From: CAWBXL01 sp963837365
GTDB lineage: Bacteria; Acidobacteriota; Terriglobia; Terriglobales; Acidobacteriaceae
Direction of reading: 5' to 3'
Length of the DNA: 64,000 nt
Assembly: GCA_963837365.1 (NCBI GenBank)
Contig: CAWIMW010000003.1
Coordinates: forward strand, 124,001 to 188,000
The notes under the pieces are model-generated. The model was not told the DNA's origin. It searched no databases and saw only the letters and a list, made by a program, of their open reading frames with translations. Positions within the stretch are counted from its first letter, which is position 1. Each line of letters opens with the position of its first letter. A program made the position numbers and the translations under genes. Below, in pieces: positions 7,975-17,485 of the stretch.

Positions 7975-9645
7975 ATGCCCAAGGCCTCGCCCTATCTTGG
8001 AACTGCGATCTTCGTGGTTCTCATTCTCGCAGTAGTCGCTCCCGGCAAAGTATTATTCGCCACCAATGCCGACTTCCATGATGCCCCGGAATCCGCCAAA
8101 GCAATTAAGAATCCTTTCGAAGGTTCGGCCCAAGCGGCCAGAGAGGGCCGGCCTCGCTACCATCTGCGCTGCGCGCGCTGCCACGGAGAACGCGGCGAGG
8201 GCTCGGGAAATATCCCTCCCTTAAAAGCTCGCACCATCCGCCGGACTACACCGGGGGAGATTTTCTGGTTCATCACCAAAGGGGATGTGAAAAACGAAAT
8301 GCCGTCATGGGCGAGCATTTCTAAAACCGAGCGATGGAAGATCATCACCTATTTGAAGTCCATGAACTTGCCCGGAGGGGCTGCCGCAGTTCCAGCGCCT
8401 GCTGCTCCACCCAGCAAGTCCAAACTGAATCTGCCGGCTCCCAAACCTCCATTTACCGATTTCCGCTATGAGGAGCCGGGGAAGGTCCGCAAGATTACGG
8501 TGGCTGATCTGCCGCAACCGTATGCGACGGAATCTGCCGGGAATGGGCCGAGCATGGTGGCCCGTCCCGCAGATATGTGGCCGAAAGCGCCCAAGGGGTT
8601 CAAAGTCGAGTTGTACGCGGCGGGTCTCGACAACCCTCGCCTGATCCGCACCGCCCCCAATGGGGACGTTTTCGTTGTCGAAGATCAGCCGGGGCGGATC
8701 ATAGTTTTCCGTGGCATGACCGAAGACGGAAAGCCGGAGGAGATGCACATCTTTGCCTCTGGCCTCAACCGTCCGTACGGGCTCAATTTTTATCCTCCCG
8801 GGCCGGACCCGCAGTGGGTGTATGTGGGCAACACCAACGAGGTCATCCGCTTCGCCTACAAGAATGGAGATTTGAAAGCGAGCGGGAAACCGGAGCACAT
8901 TGCCGATCTGCCGGCAGGCGGAGGGCATATCACTCGCGATATTCAGTTTTCACTGGATGGGAAAAGAATGTTTGTGGGGGTCGGGTCGCGCTCCAACGTA
9001 GATGATCCGGACACCACACCGGGCGAAAAGAATCGCGCCGACATTCTGGTGTTCAATCCCGACGGCTCGGATATGAAGGTATACGCCTACGGCATTCGTA
9101 ACGCCGGTGGCGGGTTGGCGGTCAATCCCAAGACCGGCGAACTTTGGTGCTCAGTGAACGAACGCGATGCGCTAGGCGACAACCTGGTCCCCGACTACAT
9201 TACCCACGTACAGGAAGGCGGATTTTACGGCTGGCCCTGGTGGTACATGGGTGCGCATCAGGACCCACGACACAAGGGGAAGCATCCTGAACTGAAAGAC
9301 AAAGCCATTGTTCCCGACGTTCTGTTACAGCCACACAACGCTTCGCTGGAAATAACTTTCTACGAAGGCAAACAGTTCCCGGCGGAGTATCAGGGAGACA
9401 TCTTCGCTGGAGAGCACGGTTCATGGAACAAAGCTGCGCGGGCTGGGTATGAAGTGATTCGCGTGCCTCTGCACCAGACAGGTCACGCTACCGGAGAGTA
9501 TGAAGATTTCCTGACCGGGTTTGTGCTCGACAACGGAGATGTCTGGGGGCGGCCGGTGGGAGTGACGGTGGCTTCTGATGGATCGTTGCTGGTTACGGAT
9601 GATGGGTCGAACTCGATTTGGCGGGTGAGCTATACAGGCAAATAA
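7975..9645 (+). CDS. Cytochrome c-sorbosone dehydrogenase-type fusion protein
   Basis: An exported 556-residue protein with three parts: a signal peptide or anchor (residues 5-25), a small cytochrome c domain with the haem motif CARCH (66-70) and a probable axial Met in EMPSW, a Pro/Ala linker, then a six-bladed propeller of the L-sorbosone / PQQ-type sugar dehydrogenase family (NRPYGLNFYPPG, GGGHITRDIQFS, VGVGSRSNVDDPD). It likely oxidises a sugar or aldose in the periplasm and passes electrons directly to its own haem. I chose the ATG at 7975 because GGAG lies six bases upstream and the signal peptide follows at once; the in-frame ATG at 7921 has no ribosome binding site, and the frame upstream of it is repeat DNA. 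Confidence 0.8.
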   Translation: MPKASPYLGTAIFVVLILAVVAPGKVLFATNADFHDAPESAKAIKNPFEGSAQAAREGRPRYHLRCARCHGERGEGSGNIPPLKARTIRRTTPGEIFWFITKGDVKNEMPSWASISKTERWKIITYLKSMNLPGGAAAVPAPAAPPSKSKLNLPAPKPPFTDFRYEEPGKVRKITVADLPQPYATESAGNGPSMVARPADMWPKAPKGFKVELYAAGLDNPRLIRTAPNGDVFVVEDQPGRIIVFRGMTEDGKPEEMHIFASGLNRPYGLNFYPPGPDPQWVYVGNTNEVIRFAYKNGDLKASGKPEHIADLPAGGGHITRDIQFSLDGKRMFVGVGSRSNVDDPDTTPGEKNRADILVFNPDGSDMKVYAYGIRNAGGGLAVNPKTGELWCSVNERDALGDNLVPDYITHVQEGGFYGWPWWYMGAHQDPRHKGKHPELKDKAIVPDVLLQPHNASLEITFYEGKQFPAEYQGDIFAGEHGSWNKAARAGYEVIRVPLHQTGHATGEYEDFLTGFVLDNGDVWGRPVGVTVASDGSLLVTDDGSNSIWRVSYTGK

Positions 9646-9670
9646 GGTTCATCATCACGTACGGTGAATT

Positions 9671-9706
9671 TGCGTGCTCGTCGAAAGGAGATTGAACGAG
9701 CACGCA
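9671..9706. terminator. Hairpin between convergent genes
   Basis: A perfect 11-bp stem (TGCGTGCTCGT at 9671-9681 with ACGAGCACGCA at 9696-9706) and a 14-base loop, in the 100-bp gap between the dehydrogenase and the convergent glucosidase. No clear T-tract follows on either strand, so its role as a terminator is uncertain. Confidence 0.4.
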
Positions 9707-9746
9707 TTGCTTGCAGTTTCTGAGAGAGCTCCCGACACTTTTACAT

Positions 9747-12438
9747 CTACTTAGACAACTCCGCATTCCCTGCGATCGTAAACTTCCCGCTCTGCACCGA
9801 CGCAGCCTCCTGCGGCTGCGCCCCGCCAAGCGAAACGTTATATTCACCGGCAACAATCACACGATTTCCTTCGGCATCCACCTGACCCAAAGAACGCGGA
9901 TCAAGCGTCAGGCTGACGTGCGCCGATTCACCAGCCTCCAGATGCACGCGCTTGAATCCTGCAAGCTCGCGCAACGGAGTTTCAAACGCTTTGGGCTGGG
10001 TGAGGTAGACTTCGACGACTTCGTCGCCGGCCATCGAACCAGTGTTCTTCACATCTCCCTCAACCGTGACCGGGTCACCAGCTTTAACGTCCGAAGCGAC
10101 TTTCAGATTGCTGTATTCGAACGTCGTGTAGCTGAGTCCGAAGCCGAACCCGTAGAGCGGTTTGCCGGAGAAGTAGCGATAGGTGCGGTCTTTCATGGAG
10201 TACTGTTCGAACGGCGGCACCTGGCTCAGAGACGAGTAGAAAGTCAGCGGCAGGCGTCCGGCAGGATTGTTATCGCCCGCCAGCGTTTCCGCAATGGCCG
10301 TTCCACCTTCTTCTCCCGGATACCAGGCGTCAAGAATTGCGTTGGCGTGCTCCTGTGCCCAGTTCACCGCCAGAGCGCTTCCGTTCTGAAGCACTACTAC
10401 CAACGGTTTGCCCGTAGCGGCTATTGCCTTCAGCAAATCTTCCTGTGCGGCTGGCAAATCGATGGATGTACGGTCGCCACCAGTGAATCCGTACAGCTTC
10501 ACCGGCATTTCTTCACCTTCAAGAGATGGTGAGAGGCCAACGAAAGCGACGACTACATCCGATTGCTTCGCCGCGGCAACCGCCTCGTCACGCAGTGCAT
10601 CTGCTGGAGCCTGCCAGACCAGATCAACTCCGGCGCTCCCGGTGTGGTGGAAATACTCCAGCCGAATGGCGTGCGGCTTGGTGTCATTGAAGTGCACAGC
10701 ACCCTGAATCACCTCGCCACGTTCGCCAGTTCTTTTCTCATCCGTCTGGACCAGAATTTTTCCATCCAGATAGAGTTTGAAGCCTTCCGCATTCTGGCAG
10801 GCATAGCAGTAATTGACGTGGACCCCCAGCTTGTAATCGCCAGCGACCGGAGGCACGAACGTGCCGCTCCAGCGCACGGAGTAGTTGTTGCGTTGCAGCC
10901 CGTCCACTGGAACAACTTTGTCCCAGTTGAAGTTGATGTTGCGGTCTGTGCGTGTGAGCACGGGTTTCCCGCTCAGGTCGGGCGTGCTGAAGTACTCGCC
11001 CGTAAGTCCGTTGCCCGAGCCACTCTCAGGATGAAGCGCAGTGTGCTCGATCGGCATCGAGAAGTTTTCCACCAGGGTTGATCCCTGCGCATAAGAAATC
11101 TTCGCGGATGAAAACCGCTTCTCAATTCCGTTGAGCGGATAAACCGGGGACGGTGGCGGCCCGTTGTAGTTGCCTTGCAAGCGACTGGACCAATTCCGCG
11201 GTTGGCCCGACCACCGCAATCGAAGCAATATCCGACTTCAGAGGGAGCGTGTGGCCCTCGTTCTTCAACAGGACGATAGATTCCCGCGCCGCTTTCAGCG
11301 AAAGTGTGCGGTGTTCCGGCGAATTGACCTCCCTCATGGGAATCTTGCCGTAGTCGTAGCTTGATGGCGGATCAAACATACCCAGCTTGAACCGCGCACG
11401 GAACAGACGGCGCAAAGCGTTGTCGAGCTCGGCTTCAGTGATGAGCTTTTGATGGACCGCATCAACCAGCGCCGGATAAGCCTGGCCCTGTCCGAAACCA
11501 CACTCGATATCGGTTCCGGCTTTTACTGCATCCGCAGCGGCATGGGCCATATCTTTTGCGTAGTGATGGCCGGTATTAATGTCCGCCACCGCGGCACAAT
11601 CGCTGACCACATAGCCGTCGAACTTCCAGGCATCGCGCAGGTGGTCTTTGAGAAGCATGGTGTTGGCGCAGGCGGGCGCGCCGTCAATGGCGTTGTAGGC
11701 GCACATCACAGATTGCGCGTGGGCTTCAGTCACCGTAGCGCGGAAGGCAGGCAGGTAAGTGTCTTCAAGATCGTGCGGCGAGGCGTCCACGTCGAATCCG
11801 TGACGCAGAGGCTCGGGGCCGCTGTGTACTGCGTAGTGCTTGGGCGTGGAGACCACCCGGAAATATTTGGGATCGTTCCCCTGCATGCCGCTTACAAACG
11901 CAACTCCCATGCGGCCGGTGAGGAAAGGGTCTTCTCCGTAAGTTTCCTGGCCGCGTCCCCAGCGGGGATCGCGAAAAATGTTGATGTTCGGCGCCCAGAA
12001 AGTAAGCCCGAAGAACATCTCGTGGTGGTCCTCGCGCATGGCCTGGTTATATTTGGCGCGCGCTTCGGTGGAGATGGTCTGTGCCATCGTGTGCACAAGG
12101 TCTGTATCCCAAGTGGCGGCCATTCCGATCACCTGGGGAAAATTCGTGGCATAGCCGGCGAACGCAACGCCATGCAGACCTTCATTCCACCAGTCATATT
12201 TGGGAACGCCCAGCCGGGGGATTGGCGCGGCATGGTCGCGCATCTGCGAAACTTTTTCTTCCAGGGTCATGCGGCCGATCAGATCGTCCACGCGCTTGTC
12301 CAGCGGCTGAGATGGATCCATGTAGGGCAGGTTCTGCGGATTGCTTTGTTGAGAAAATGCGGGAACAGTCAGAAGTAAGGCAAAAACTACGAGAGTTAGG
12401 AACAATACGGAGACTACACGGGCCCCGTGACGTGACAT
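9747..12438 (-). pseudogene. GH3 beta-glucosidase with PA14 domain, interrupted by a frameshift
   Basis: One glycoside hydrolase family 3 gene is split over two frames. The first part (12438 down to about 11182) has a signal peptide, the GH3 catalytic domain and the nucleophile Asp in GYVVSDCAAV, and ends in the C-terminal-domain motif IAVVGPTAELVQSL. The second part (from about 11181 to 9747) continues in the next frame with QGNYNGPPPSPVYPL, a PA14 domain (GLTGEYFSTPDLSGKP ... YKLGVHVN), the rest of the GH3 C-domain (DVVVAFVGLSPSLEGEE) and a fibronectin III-like domain. Removing one base near 11181-11183 restores a protein of close to 900 residues. Either the gene is a recent pseudogene or the base is a sequencing error; nothing else in it is degraded. 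An intact protein would hydrolyse beta-linked oligosaccharides in the periplasm. Confidence 0.85.
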
Positions 12439-12539
12439 TGGATGGTTATCTCCAGTTCATAAGCTATAAAGAATAACGGACCATTATAAGCACAAAGCTT
12501 GATGCAAGTTGGTTTAGACCCGCCAACCTTTGCCCTTCA

Positions 12540-12548
12540 TGCTATTCT
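12540..12548 (+). promoter_or_regulatory. Possible extended -10 box upstream of recN
   Basis: TGCTATTCT, similar to other TGCTANNNT boxes in this window, lies about 40 bases before the recN GTG. No convincing -35 is seen. No LexA-type operator was recognised in the spacer 12439-12588. Confidence 0.3.
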
Positions 12549-12588
12549 GCGCCTGTCGGTTTCCACTTCCGCGTCCCCAGGATTCCCG

Positions 12589-14295
12589 GTGCTCGTCGAA
12601 CTGAGGCTGGAGAACTACGCCGTCATAGACAATCTGGTAGTGGAGTTCGCCTCTGGATTGAACCTGCTGACCGGCGAGACCGGGGCGGGGAAGTCCATCC
12701 TGATTGATGCACTCTCTCTTCTGCTGGGCGAAAAAGCTTCCAGTGAAATCATTCGTTCCGGCGCAGAAAAAGCTGTGATCGCGGCGGTATTCGAGGCGGA
12801 GAACAGCAAAGCGATTGAGCAGACGCTTGAAGCCAACGGTCTGGACGCGGAGGACGCCTCGTTAATTCTCCGCCGGGAAATATCCGCCGGAGGCAAGGGA
12901 CGGGTCTTCGTCAATAATCAACCCGCGACAGTCGCGGTGCTGAGGCAGCTCGCGCCGCATTTGGCCAGCATCCACGCGCAGAATGAAACCTTGTTGTCCT
13001 TCGACGCAGAAGCCAGGCTCGCTTTGCTCGACTCTTACGCGGGAACCGATATAACCGCGACCGCTGATTCATTTTCTCACTGGAAATCCATTGCCCGCCG
13101 CATTGAAGAACTCGAACAGAATGAACAAGACCGCTTGCGCCTGCTTGATCTGTGGACTTTTCAGAAAAAGGAAATCGAAGATGCAAAGCTACAGCCGGGC
13201 GAGGACGAGAGCCTGGAGACAGAGAAGCGCGTCCTGGTCAATGCGGAAAAGATTTACAGTGCAGCCATGCAGGCTTTCGATCTCTTGTACGAGGGCTCAG
13301 CGTCGACCTCGGCATCGCTTCGAGCGGCCCAGAAGCACCTTGAAGAATTGTCCCGCTATGAACCTAAATTTCAGGAGCCCCTGGCCGCTCTGGAGACTGC
13401 CCGTATCAGCGTCGAAGACGTCGGCGCCAGCTTACGCGACTATGCCGGAGGGATCGAAGCGTCCCCCGAGCATCTGGCAGAAGTGGAAGACCGGCTGGCA
13501 TTGCTGGATCGGCTGAAGCGCAAGTACGGTCCGAGCCTCGAAGACGTAATCCGCCTTGGCCAGGAAGTTAGCCAAAAGCTATCTGAAATGGAAAACAAGG
13601 ACGAAACCCTGCGCCAGCTTCGCGGTGAGCTTGCTAAGGCGGGAGAGAAATATCTCCAGGCAGCGCAGGCCGTTTCAAAGAAACGCTACGAAGCAGCGCG
13701 TAAGCTCGAAAAGGTGGTCGAGGGCGAGATCAACGACCTGGCGATGAAGTCCAAGTTCCAGATCGAAGCCAGCGGAACCGATGAGGAAGGGAACTGGACG
13801 GTTGCGGGTTTCGACCAAGTCGTGTATTTGATCTCCACCAATCCCGGCGAGCCATTGGGGCCACTCGAGCAGATTGCTTCTGGGGGAGAGTTGTCGCGGG
13901 TCATGTTGGCGCTGAAGGCCAGCGCTGAGGCTGGCGCTGGCGGCACGAAAAGTGGCGAGAAGCGGACGAGAATGTCCGCTCCACAACGGACCCTGGTTTT
14001 CGATGAAATTGACACCGGAATCGGTGGCCGGGCCGCCGAAGCGGTGGGGAAGAAGCTGAAAACCCTGTCCCGCTCCAATCAGGTTCTTTGCGTCACCCAC
14101 CTCCCACAGATTGCCACTTTTGCCGATCATCACTACCTGATCGAGAAAAAAACATCTGCCGGGCGCACTAAGACCGCGGTCCGGTTGATCACGGGCGACG
14201 AACGCACCGAAGAAGTGGCCCGCATGCTCAGCGGCGCCAAGCTGACCGAGACCTCTCGCAAGCACGCCGAGCAGATGATTAAGGCCAACGCCTGA
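12589..14295 (+). CDS. recN: DNA repair protein RecN
   Basis: An SMC-like ATPase of 568 residues that holds DNA ends during double-strand break repair. The start is GTG at 12589: it has AGGA a few bases upstream and gives the family's usual beginning (LVELRLENYAVIDNL). Walker A is GETGAGKS near residue 30; a coiled-coil-forming middle follows; the signature is IASGGELSRVMLALKA and Walker B is TLVFDEIDTGIGG. Between signature and Walker B there is an insert of about 20 residues (SAEAGAGGTKSGEKRTRMSA) encoded by palindromic repeat DNA, at a place where RecN proteins usually have a short variable loop. The frame is kept, so the protein is probably functional. Genes ispH and shc follow on the same strand. 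Confidence 0.92.
   Translation: MLVELRLENYAVIDNLVVEFASGLNLLTGETGAGKSILIDALSLLLGEKASSEIIRSGAEKAVIAAVFEAENSKAIEQTLEANGLDAEDASLILRREISAGGKGRVFVNNQPATVAVLRQLAPHLASIHAQNETLLSFDAEARLALLDSYAGTDITATADSFSHWKSIARRIEELEQNEQDRLRLLDLWTFQKKEIEDAKLQPGEDESLETEKRVLVNAEKIYSAAMQAFDLLYEGSASTSASLRAAQKHLEELSRYEPKFQEPLAALETARISVEDVGASLRDYAGGIEASPEHLAEVEDRLALLDRLKRKYGPSLEDVIRLGQEVSQKLSEMENKDETLRQLRGELAKAGEKYLQAAQAVSKKRYEAARKLEKVVEGEINDLAMKSKFQIEASGTDEEGNWTVAGFDQVVYLISTNPGEPLGPLEQIASGGELSRVMLALKASAEAGAGGTKSGEKRTRMSAPQRTLVFDEIDTGIGGRAAEAVGKKLKTLSRSNQVLCVTHLPQIATFADHHYLIEKKTSAGRTKTAVRLITGDERTEEVARMLSGAKLTETSRKHAEQMIKANA
13921..13985 (+). repeat. Palindromic repeat inserted in frame inside recN
   Basis: Contains the palindrome AGCGGAC (13961-13967) / GTCCGCT (13974-13980) with loop GAGAAT, preceded by GCCAGCGCTGAGGCTGGC, itself an imperfect palindrome. 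The encoded residues do not belong to the conserved RecN core. Confidence 0.65.
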
Positions 14296-14436
14296 ACCGT
14301 TCGCTGCCCAGAATTCCCCAATCGCTGCTAATCCTCAGTGTTTCTATGGCTTACGTTGACCAAGCCGGTACCCTTCAGATACCCTATAGGTACTAATTCA
14401 CAGTGGGGAAGTGTACCCTGAAGGCAGGAAAAGCGT

Positions 14437-15408
14437 TTGCCTAACGATAAGACTTTGCTGCTTTTGAAACCGCGAGGGTTCTGTGCCGGCGTAGTGCGGG
14501 CTATTGATATTGTCCGCATTGCCCTGGAAGCCTTTGGGCCACCGATCTACGTCCGCAAGGAAATCGTGCATAACCGCTTCGTCGTAGAAGAGCTCCAGCA
14601 AAAGGGCGCCATTTTTGTGGACGACGTGGACGAAGTCCCCAACGGCGAGCGGGTCATATACAGCGCCCACGGAGTTTCCCCGGAAGTGCGCGTACACAGT
14701 GAGAAACGCGGGTTACGGGTGATTGACGCTACATGTCCCCTGGTCACAAAGGTTCACGTGGAAGCCGTTAAGTTTGCCAAGGATGGTTATTCTCTGATCC
14801 TGATCGGCCATCGCGATCATGATGAAGTGATCGGTACATTGGGAGAGGCTCCGCTGGTGACCCAGGTCGTCGGTTCGCCTGAGGAAGTCGAATCTTTAAA
14901 TGTGCCAGACCCGGACCGTGTGGCTTACCTCACCCAGACCACGCTGAGTTTGGACGAAACCAAGGACATCATCGCCGCCCTGCGCGTGAAATTTCCCAAG
15001 ATTGAAGGGCCACACGCCCAGGACATCTGCTACGCCACTGAAAATCGCCAGGTCGCGGTAAAACATGTCACCTCCGATGCGGACCTGCTGCTCGTCGTCG
15101 GCTCGAATAACAGCTCAAACTCCAATCGCCTGGTGGAAGTTGCGCGTAATCTGGCTACGGAGTCGCATCTAATTGATAGTTGCCGCAACATCAAGCCGGA
15201 ATGGCTTGAGGGAGTCAAGACGATAGCCCTGACCGCAGGAGCTTCGGCTCCAGAGTGTTTGGTCGAAGAGGTGGTCAAGTTCCTGACTGACAAGGGTTTT
15301 GACAACGTAAAGGAAGTGGAGGTCATGCCGGAGAACGTGCGCTTCGGCCTGCCTCCTGAAATTGTTCAGGCCATTGCCGCAGCGCCCAGCGCTGCGACAG
15401 CAGATTAG
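14437..15408 (+). CDS. ispH: 4-hydroxy-3-methylbut-2-enyl diphosphate reductase (IspH/LytB)
   Basis: Last enzyme of the methylerythritol phosphate pathway; it makes IPP and DMAPP, the precursors for squalene and hopanoids made by the genes that follow. The protein has 323 residues, with the three iron-sulfur ligand cysteines in place: Cys16 (GFCAGV), Cys100 (DATCP) and Cys198 (DICYAT). The start is TTG, with AGGA about 10 bases upstream. A weak promoter-like pair TTGACC (14356-14361) and TACCCT (14380-14385) lies in the 141-bp spacer after recN. Only 29 bp separate it from shc, so the two are probably co-transcribed, linking isoprenoid supply to hopanoid synthesis. Confidence 0.95.
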   Translation: MPNDKTLLLLKPRGFCAGVVRAIDIVRIALEAFGPPIYVRKEIVHNRFVVEELQQKGAIFVDDVDEVPNGERVIYSAHGVSPEVRVHSEKRGLRVIDATCPLVTKVHVEAVKFAKDGYSLILIGHRDHDEVIGTLGEAPLVTQVVGSPEEVESLNVPDPDRVAYLTQTTLSLDETKDIIAALRVKFPKIEGPHAQDICYATENRQVAVKHVTSDADLLLVVGSNNSSNSNRLVEVARNLATESHLIDSCRNIKPEWLEGVKTIALTAGASAPECLVEEVVKFLTDKGFDNVKEVEVMPENVRFGLPPEIVQAIAAAPSAATAD

Positions 15409-15437
15409 TAAGGCACAAATTTTGGCAACCCAAATCT

Positions 15438-17402
15438 ATGGATGAGACCACCTCCCCGGCCTCTACTTCCACCGCGCCGCAACTGCGCTTCGGGAAGATT
15501 GAAGGTTTTACCGGCCGTGTTGCGGCTGCCGTGGACGGCGCCCGCCAGTATCTTTTCTCCCAGCAGCATGAGGACGGCTACTGGTGCGGTGAACTGGAAG
15601 CCGACACTACCCTCGAATCCGATTACATTCTGCTGCACACCTTGCTCGGCACCAGCACGCAGGAACGCTTCCAGAAATGCGCAAACTACATTCTCAACCA
15701 TCAAAATAACGATGGGGGATGGGGAGCTTATCCAGGCAGTCCGTCAAATATCACCGCTTCAGTCAAGGCTTATTTCGGGCTCAAGCTAACCGGCTACAAA
15801 GCCGACCATCCTGCCTTGGAAAAGGCCAGGCAGAGGATTTTGGAGATGGGCGGCGTGACCGAGGTCAATACCTTCACCAAGATTTACCTCTGCTTCCTCG
15901 GACAATACGACTACGATGCCGTGCCCGCCATTCCTCCGGAAATCGTGCTGTTTCCCAAGTGGTTCTGGTTCAATATTTACGAGATTTCTTCCTGGTCGCG
16001 CGCCATCCTGGTGCCGCTGTCCATCTGTTATGCCAAGAAACCCTTTAAGAAGATTCCCGATGAGATGGGAATCGACGAATTATTCGTAGGCGGGCGTGAT
16101 AAGGCCCGCATGCATCTGCATTGGGCCAAGGATCTGATCTCCTGGCGCAATTTCTTTTTGGTTCTGGATCGCATCACGCACTGGTTTGAGACGGTGCACA
16201 TTCGCCCCTTACGTTCGATCGCCCTGAAAAAAGCTGAAAAGTGGATGCTCGAGCGTTTTGAGATGAGCGACGGATTGGCGGGAATTTATCCCTCAATCGT
16301 GAACTCGGTCATTGCCATGCGCTGCCTGGGATATTCGCTGGACGATCCCCAGGTTATCCGTGCGCTGGACGAGTTCGAGAAACTGGGAGTCGAAGAGTGC
16401 GACACCTTCCGCATGCAGCCGTGCAAGTCTCCTGTCTGGGATACGGCCTATGCCTTATTCGCTCTGGGCGAAGCGGGTGTTCCGCGCAGCGATACTCGCA
16501 TGGTGAAATGTGCGGATTGGATCTTGCAGAAACAGGTTCGTCACGCAGGCGATTGGAAGGTGAAAAATAAGAAAGGTCAACCGGGTGGCTGGTACTTCGA
16601 GTTTAACAATGAGTTTTACCCGGATGTTGATGATAGCGCGATGGTTTGCCTTGCATTGAGCCGCGCCGAGCACCCCAACGGCCGCTATCAGGTTGAATCG
16701 GTCCAGCGGGCGATTGACTGGATCATGTCCATGCAATGCCGCAATGGCGGCTGGGGTTCGTTCGATAAAGACAACGACCGCATGGTTTTCCAATACGTGC
16801 CTTTCGCCGATCACAACGCGATGCTTGATCCAGCAACGGTGGACATCACCGGCCGCATCCTCGAGATGCTTGCCTCCTACGGCTACGATAAAAATCATCC
16901 AGCGGTAAGAAAAGCCATCCAATTTGTACGTGACGAGCAGGAGCCCGACGGCGCGTGGTTCGGCCGCTGGGGCGTAAACTATATCTACGGCACCATGCTG
17001 GTATTGCGCGGACTGGAGGCGATTGGGGTTGACCACCACGAACCTTACGTCCAATCGGGTGCGGAATGGCTGCGTATGGTGCAAAATGCCGATGGCGGCT
17101 GGGGAGAATCCTGCGACTCGTACGAGGATCCGAATCTTAAGGGCGTCGGACCGAGCACTCCCTCGCAGACGGCGTGGGCCATCATGGGATTGCTCGCTGC
17201 CAACGATACCCGCAGTGATTGTGTGGCCCGGGGAATCGCGTACCTGCTGAAAACGCAAAGGAACGATGGTTCCTGGGATGAGCAGTATTACACCGGCACA
17301 GGTTTCCCGCGAGTGTTCTATCTCGCGTATCACCTATACCGGCAGTATTTCCCGTTGATTGCATTGACGACGTACGCCAAGGTGATGGCGGATAAAAATT
17401 AA
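15438..17402 (+). CDS. shc: Squalene-hopene cyclase
   Basis: A 654-residue monotopic membrane enzyme that cyclises squalene to hopene and hopanol. The catalytic acid motif DxDD is present as DVDD at residues 396-399 (FYPDVDDSAM). Several QW repeats are visible (NNDGGWGAYP, CRNGGWGSFD, NADGGWGESC, RNDGSWDEQY). Its length is normal for the family. It is the core enzyme of the hopanoid locus that extends to hpnE. A long palindromic spacer at 17403-17485 separates it from hpnH. Confidence 0.96.
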   Translation: MDETTSPASTSTAPQLRFGKIEGFTGRVAAAVDGARQYLFSQQHEDGYWCGELEADTTLESDYILLHTLLGTSTQERFQKCANYILNHQNNDGGWGAYPGSPSNITASVKAYFGLKLTGYKADHPALEKARQRILEMGGVTEVNTFTKIYLCFLGQYDYDAVPAIPPEIVLFPKWFWFNIYEISSWSRAILVPLSICYAKKPFKKIPDEMGIDELFVGGRDKARMHLHWAKDLISWRNFFLVLDRITHWFETVHIRPLRSIALKKAEKWMLERFEMSDGLAGIYPSIVNSVIAMRCLGYSLDDPQVIRALDEFEKLGVEECDTFRMQPCKSPVWDTAYALFALGEAGVPRSDTRMVKCADWILQKQVRHAGDWKVKNKKGQPGGWYFEFNNEFYPDVDDSAMVCLALSRAEHPNGRYQVESVQRAIDWIMSMQCRNGGWGSFDKDNDRMVFQYVPFADHNAMLDPATVDITGRILEMLASYGYDKNHPAVRKAIQFVRDEQEPDGAWFGRWGVNYIYGTMLVLRGLEAIGVDHHEPYVQSGAEWLRMVQNADGGWGESCDSYEDPNLKGVGPSTPSQTAWAIMGLLAANDTRSDCVARGIAYLLKTQRNDGSWDEQYYTGTGFPRVFYLAYHLYRQYFPLIALTTYAKVMADKN

Positions 17403-17485
17403 GCTCCTAGCCGCTAGCGACTAGCTAAACCAATAGCGGTTTGGCTAGTCGCTAGAAGCTAGCAGCTAGGAGCTAGAAGCTAAAC
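17403..17485. repeat. CTAGC-word palindromic spacer
   Basis: The gap between shc and hpnH is built almost entirely of variations on CTAGC / GCTAG / AGCTAG and folds into a long imperfect hairpin, with CTCCTAGC at 17404-17411 facing the GCTAGGAG near its end. Similar word-based spacers occur at 19048-19117, 39562-39633 and 49438-49505. It may attenuate or stabilise the transcript; there is no T-tract for a classical terminator. Confidence 0.75.

Noticed and set aside
9747..11228. Second half of the GH3 enzyme as an independent gene
   Set aside because: Its N-terminal part before the frame junction has no similarity to GH3, there is no start with a ribosome binding site, and it continues the upstream domain exactly.
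17403..17485. CRISPR array or phage attachment site
   Set aside because: The words are irregular, there are no constant-length spacers, and no cas, integrase or tRNA end is nearby.
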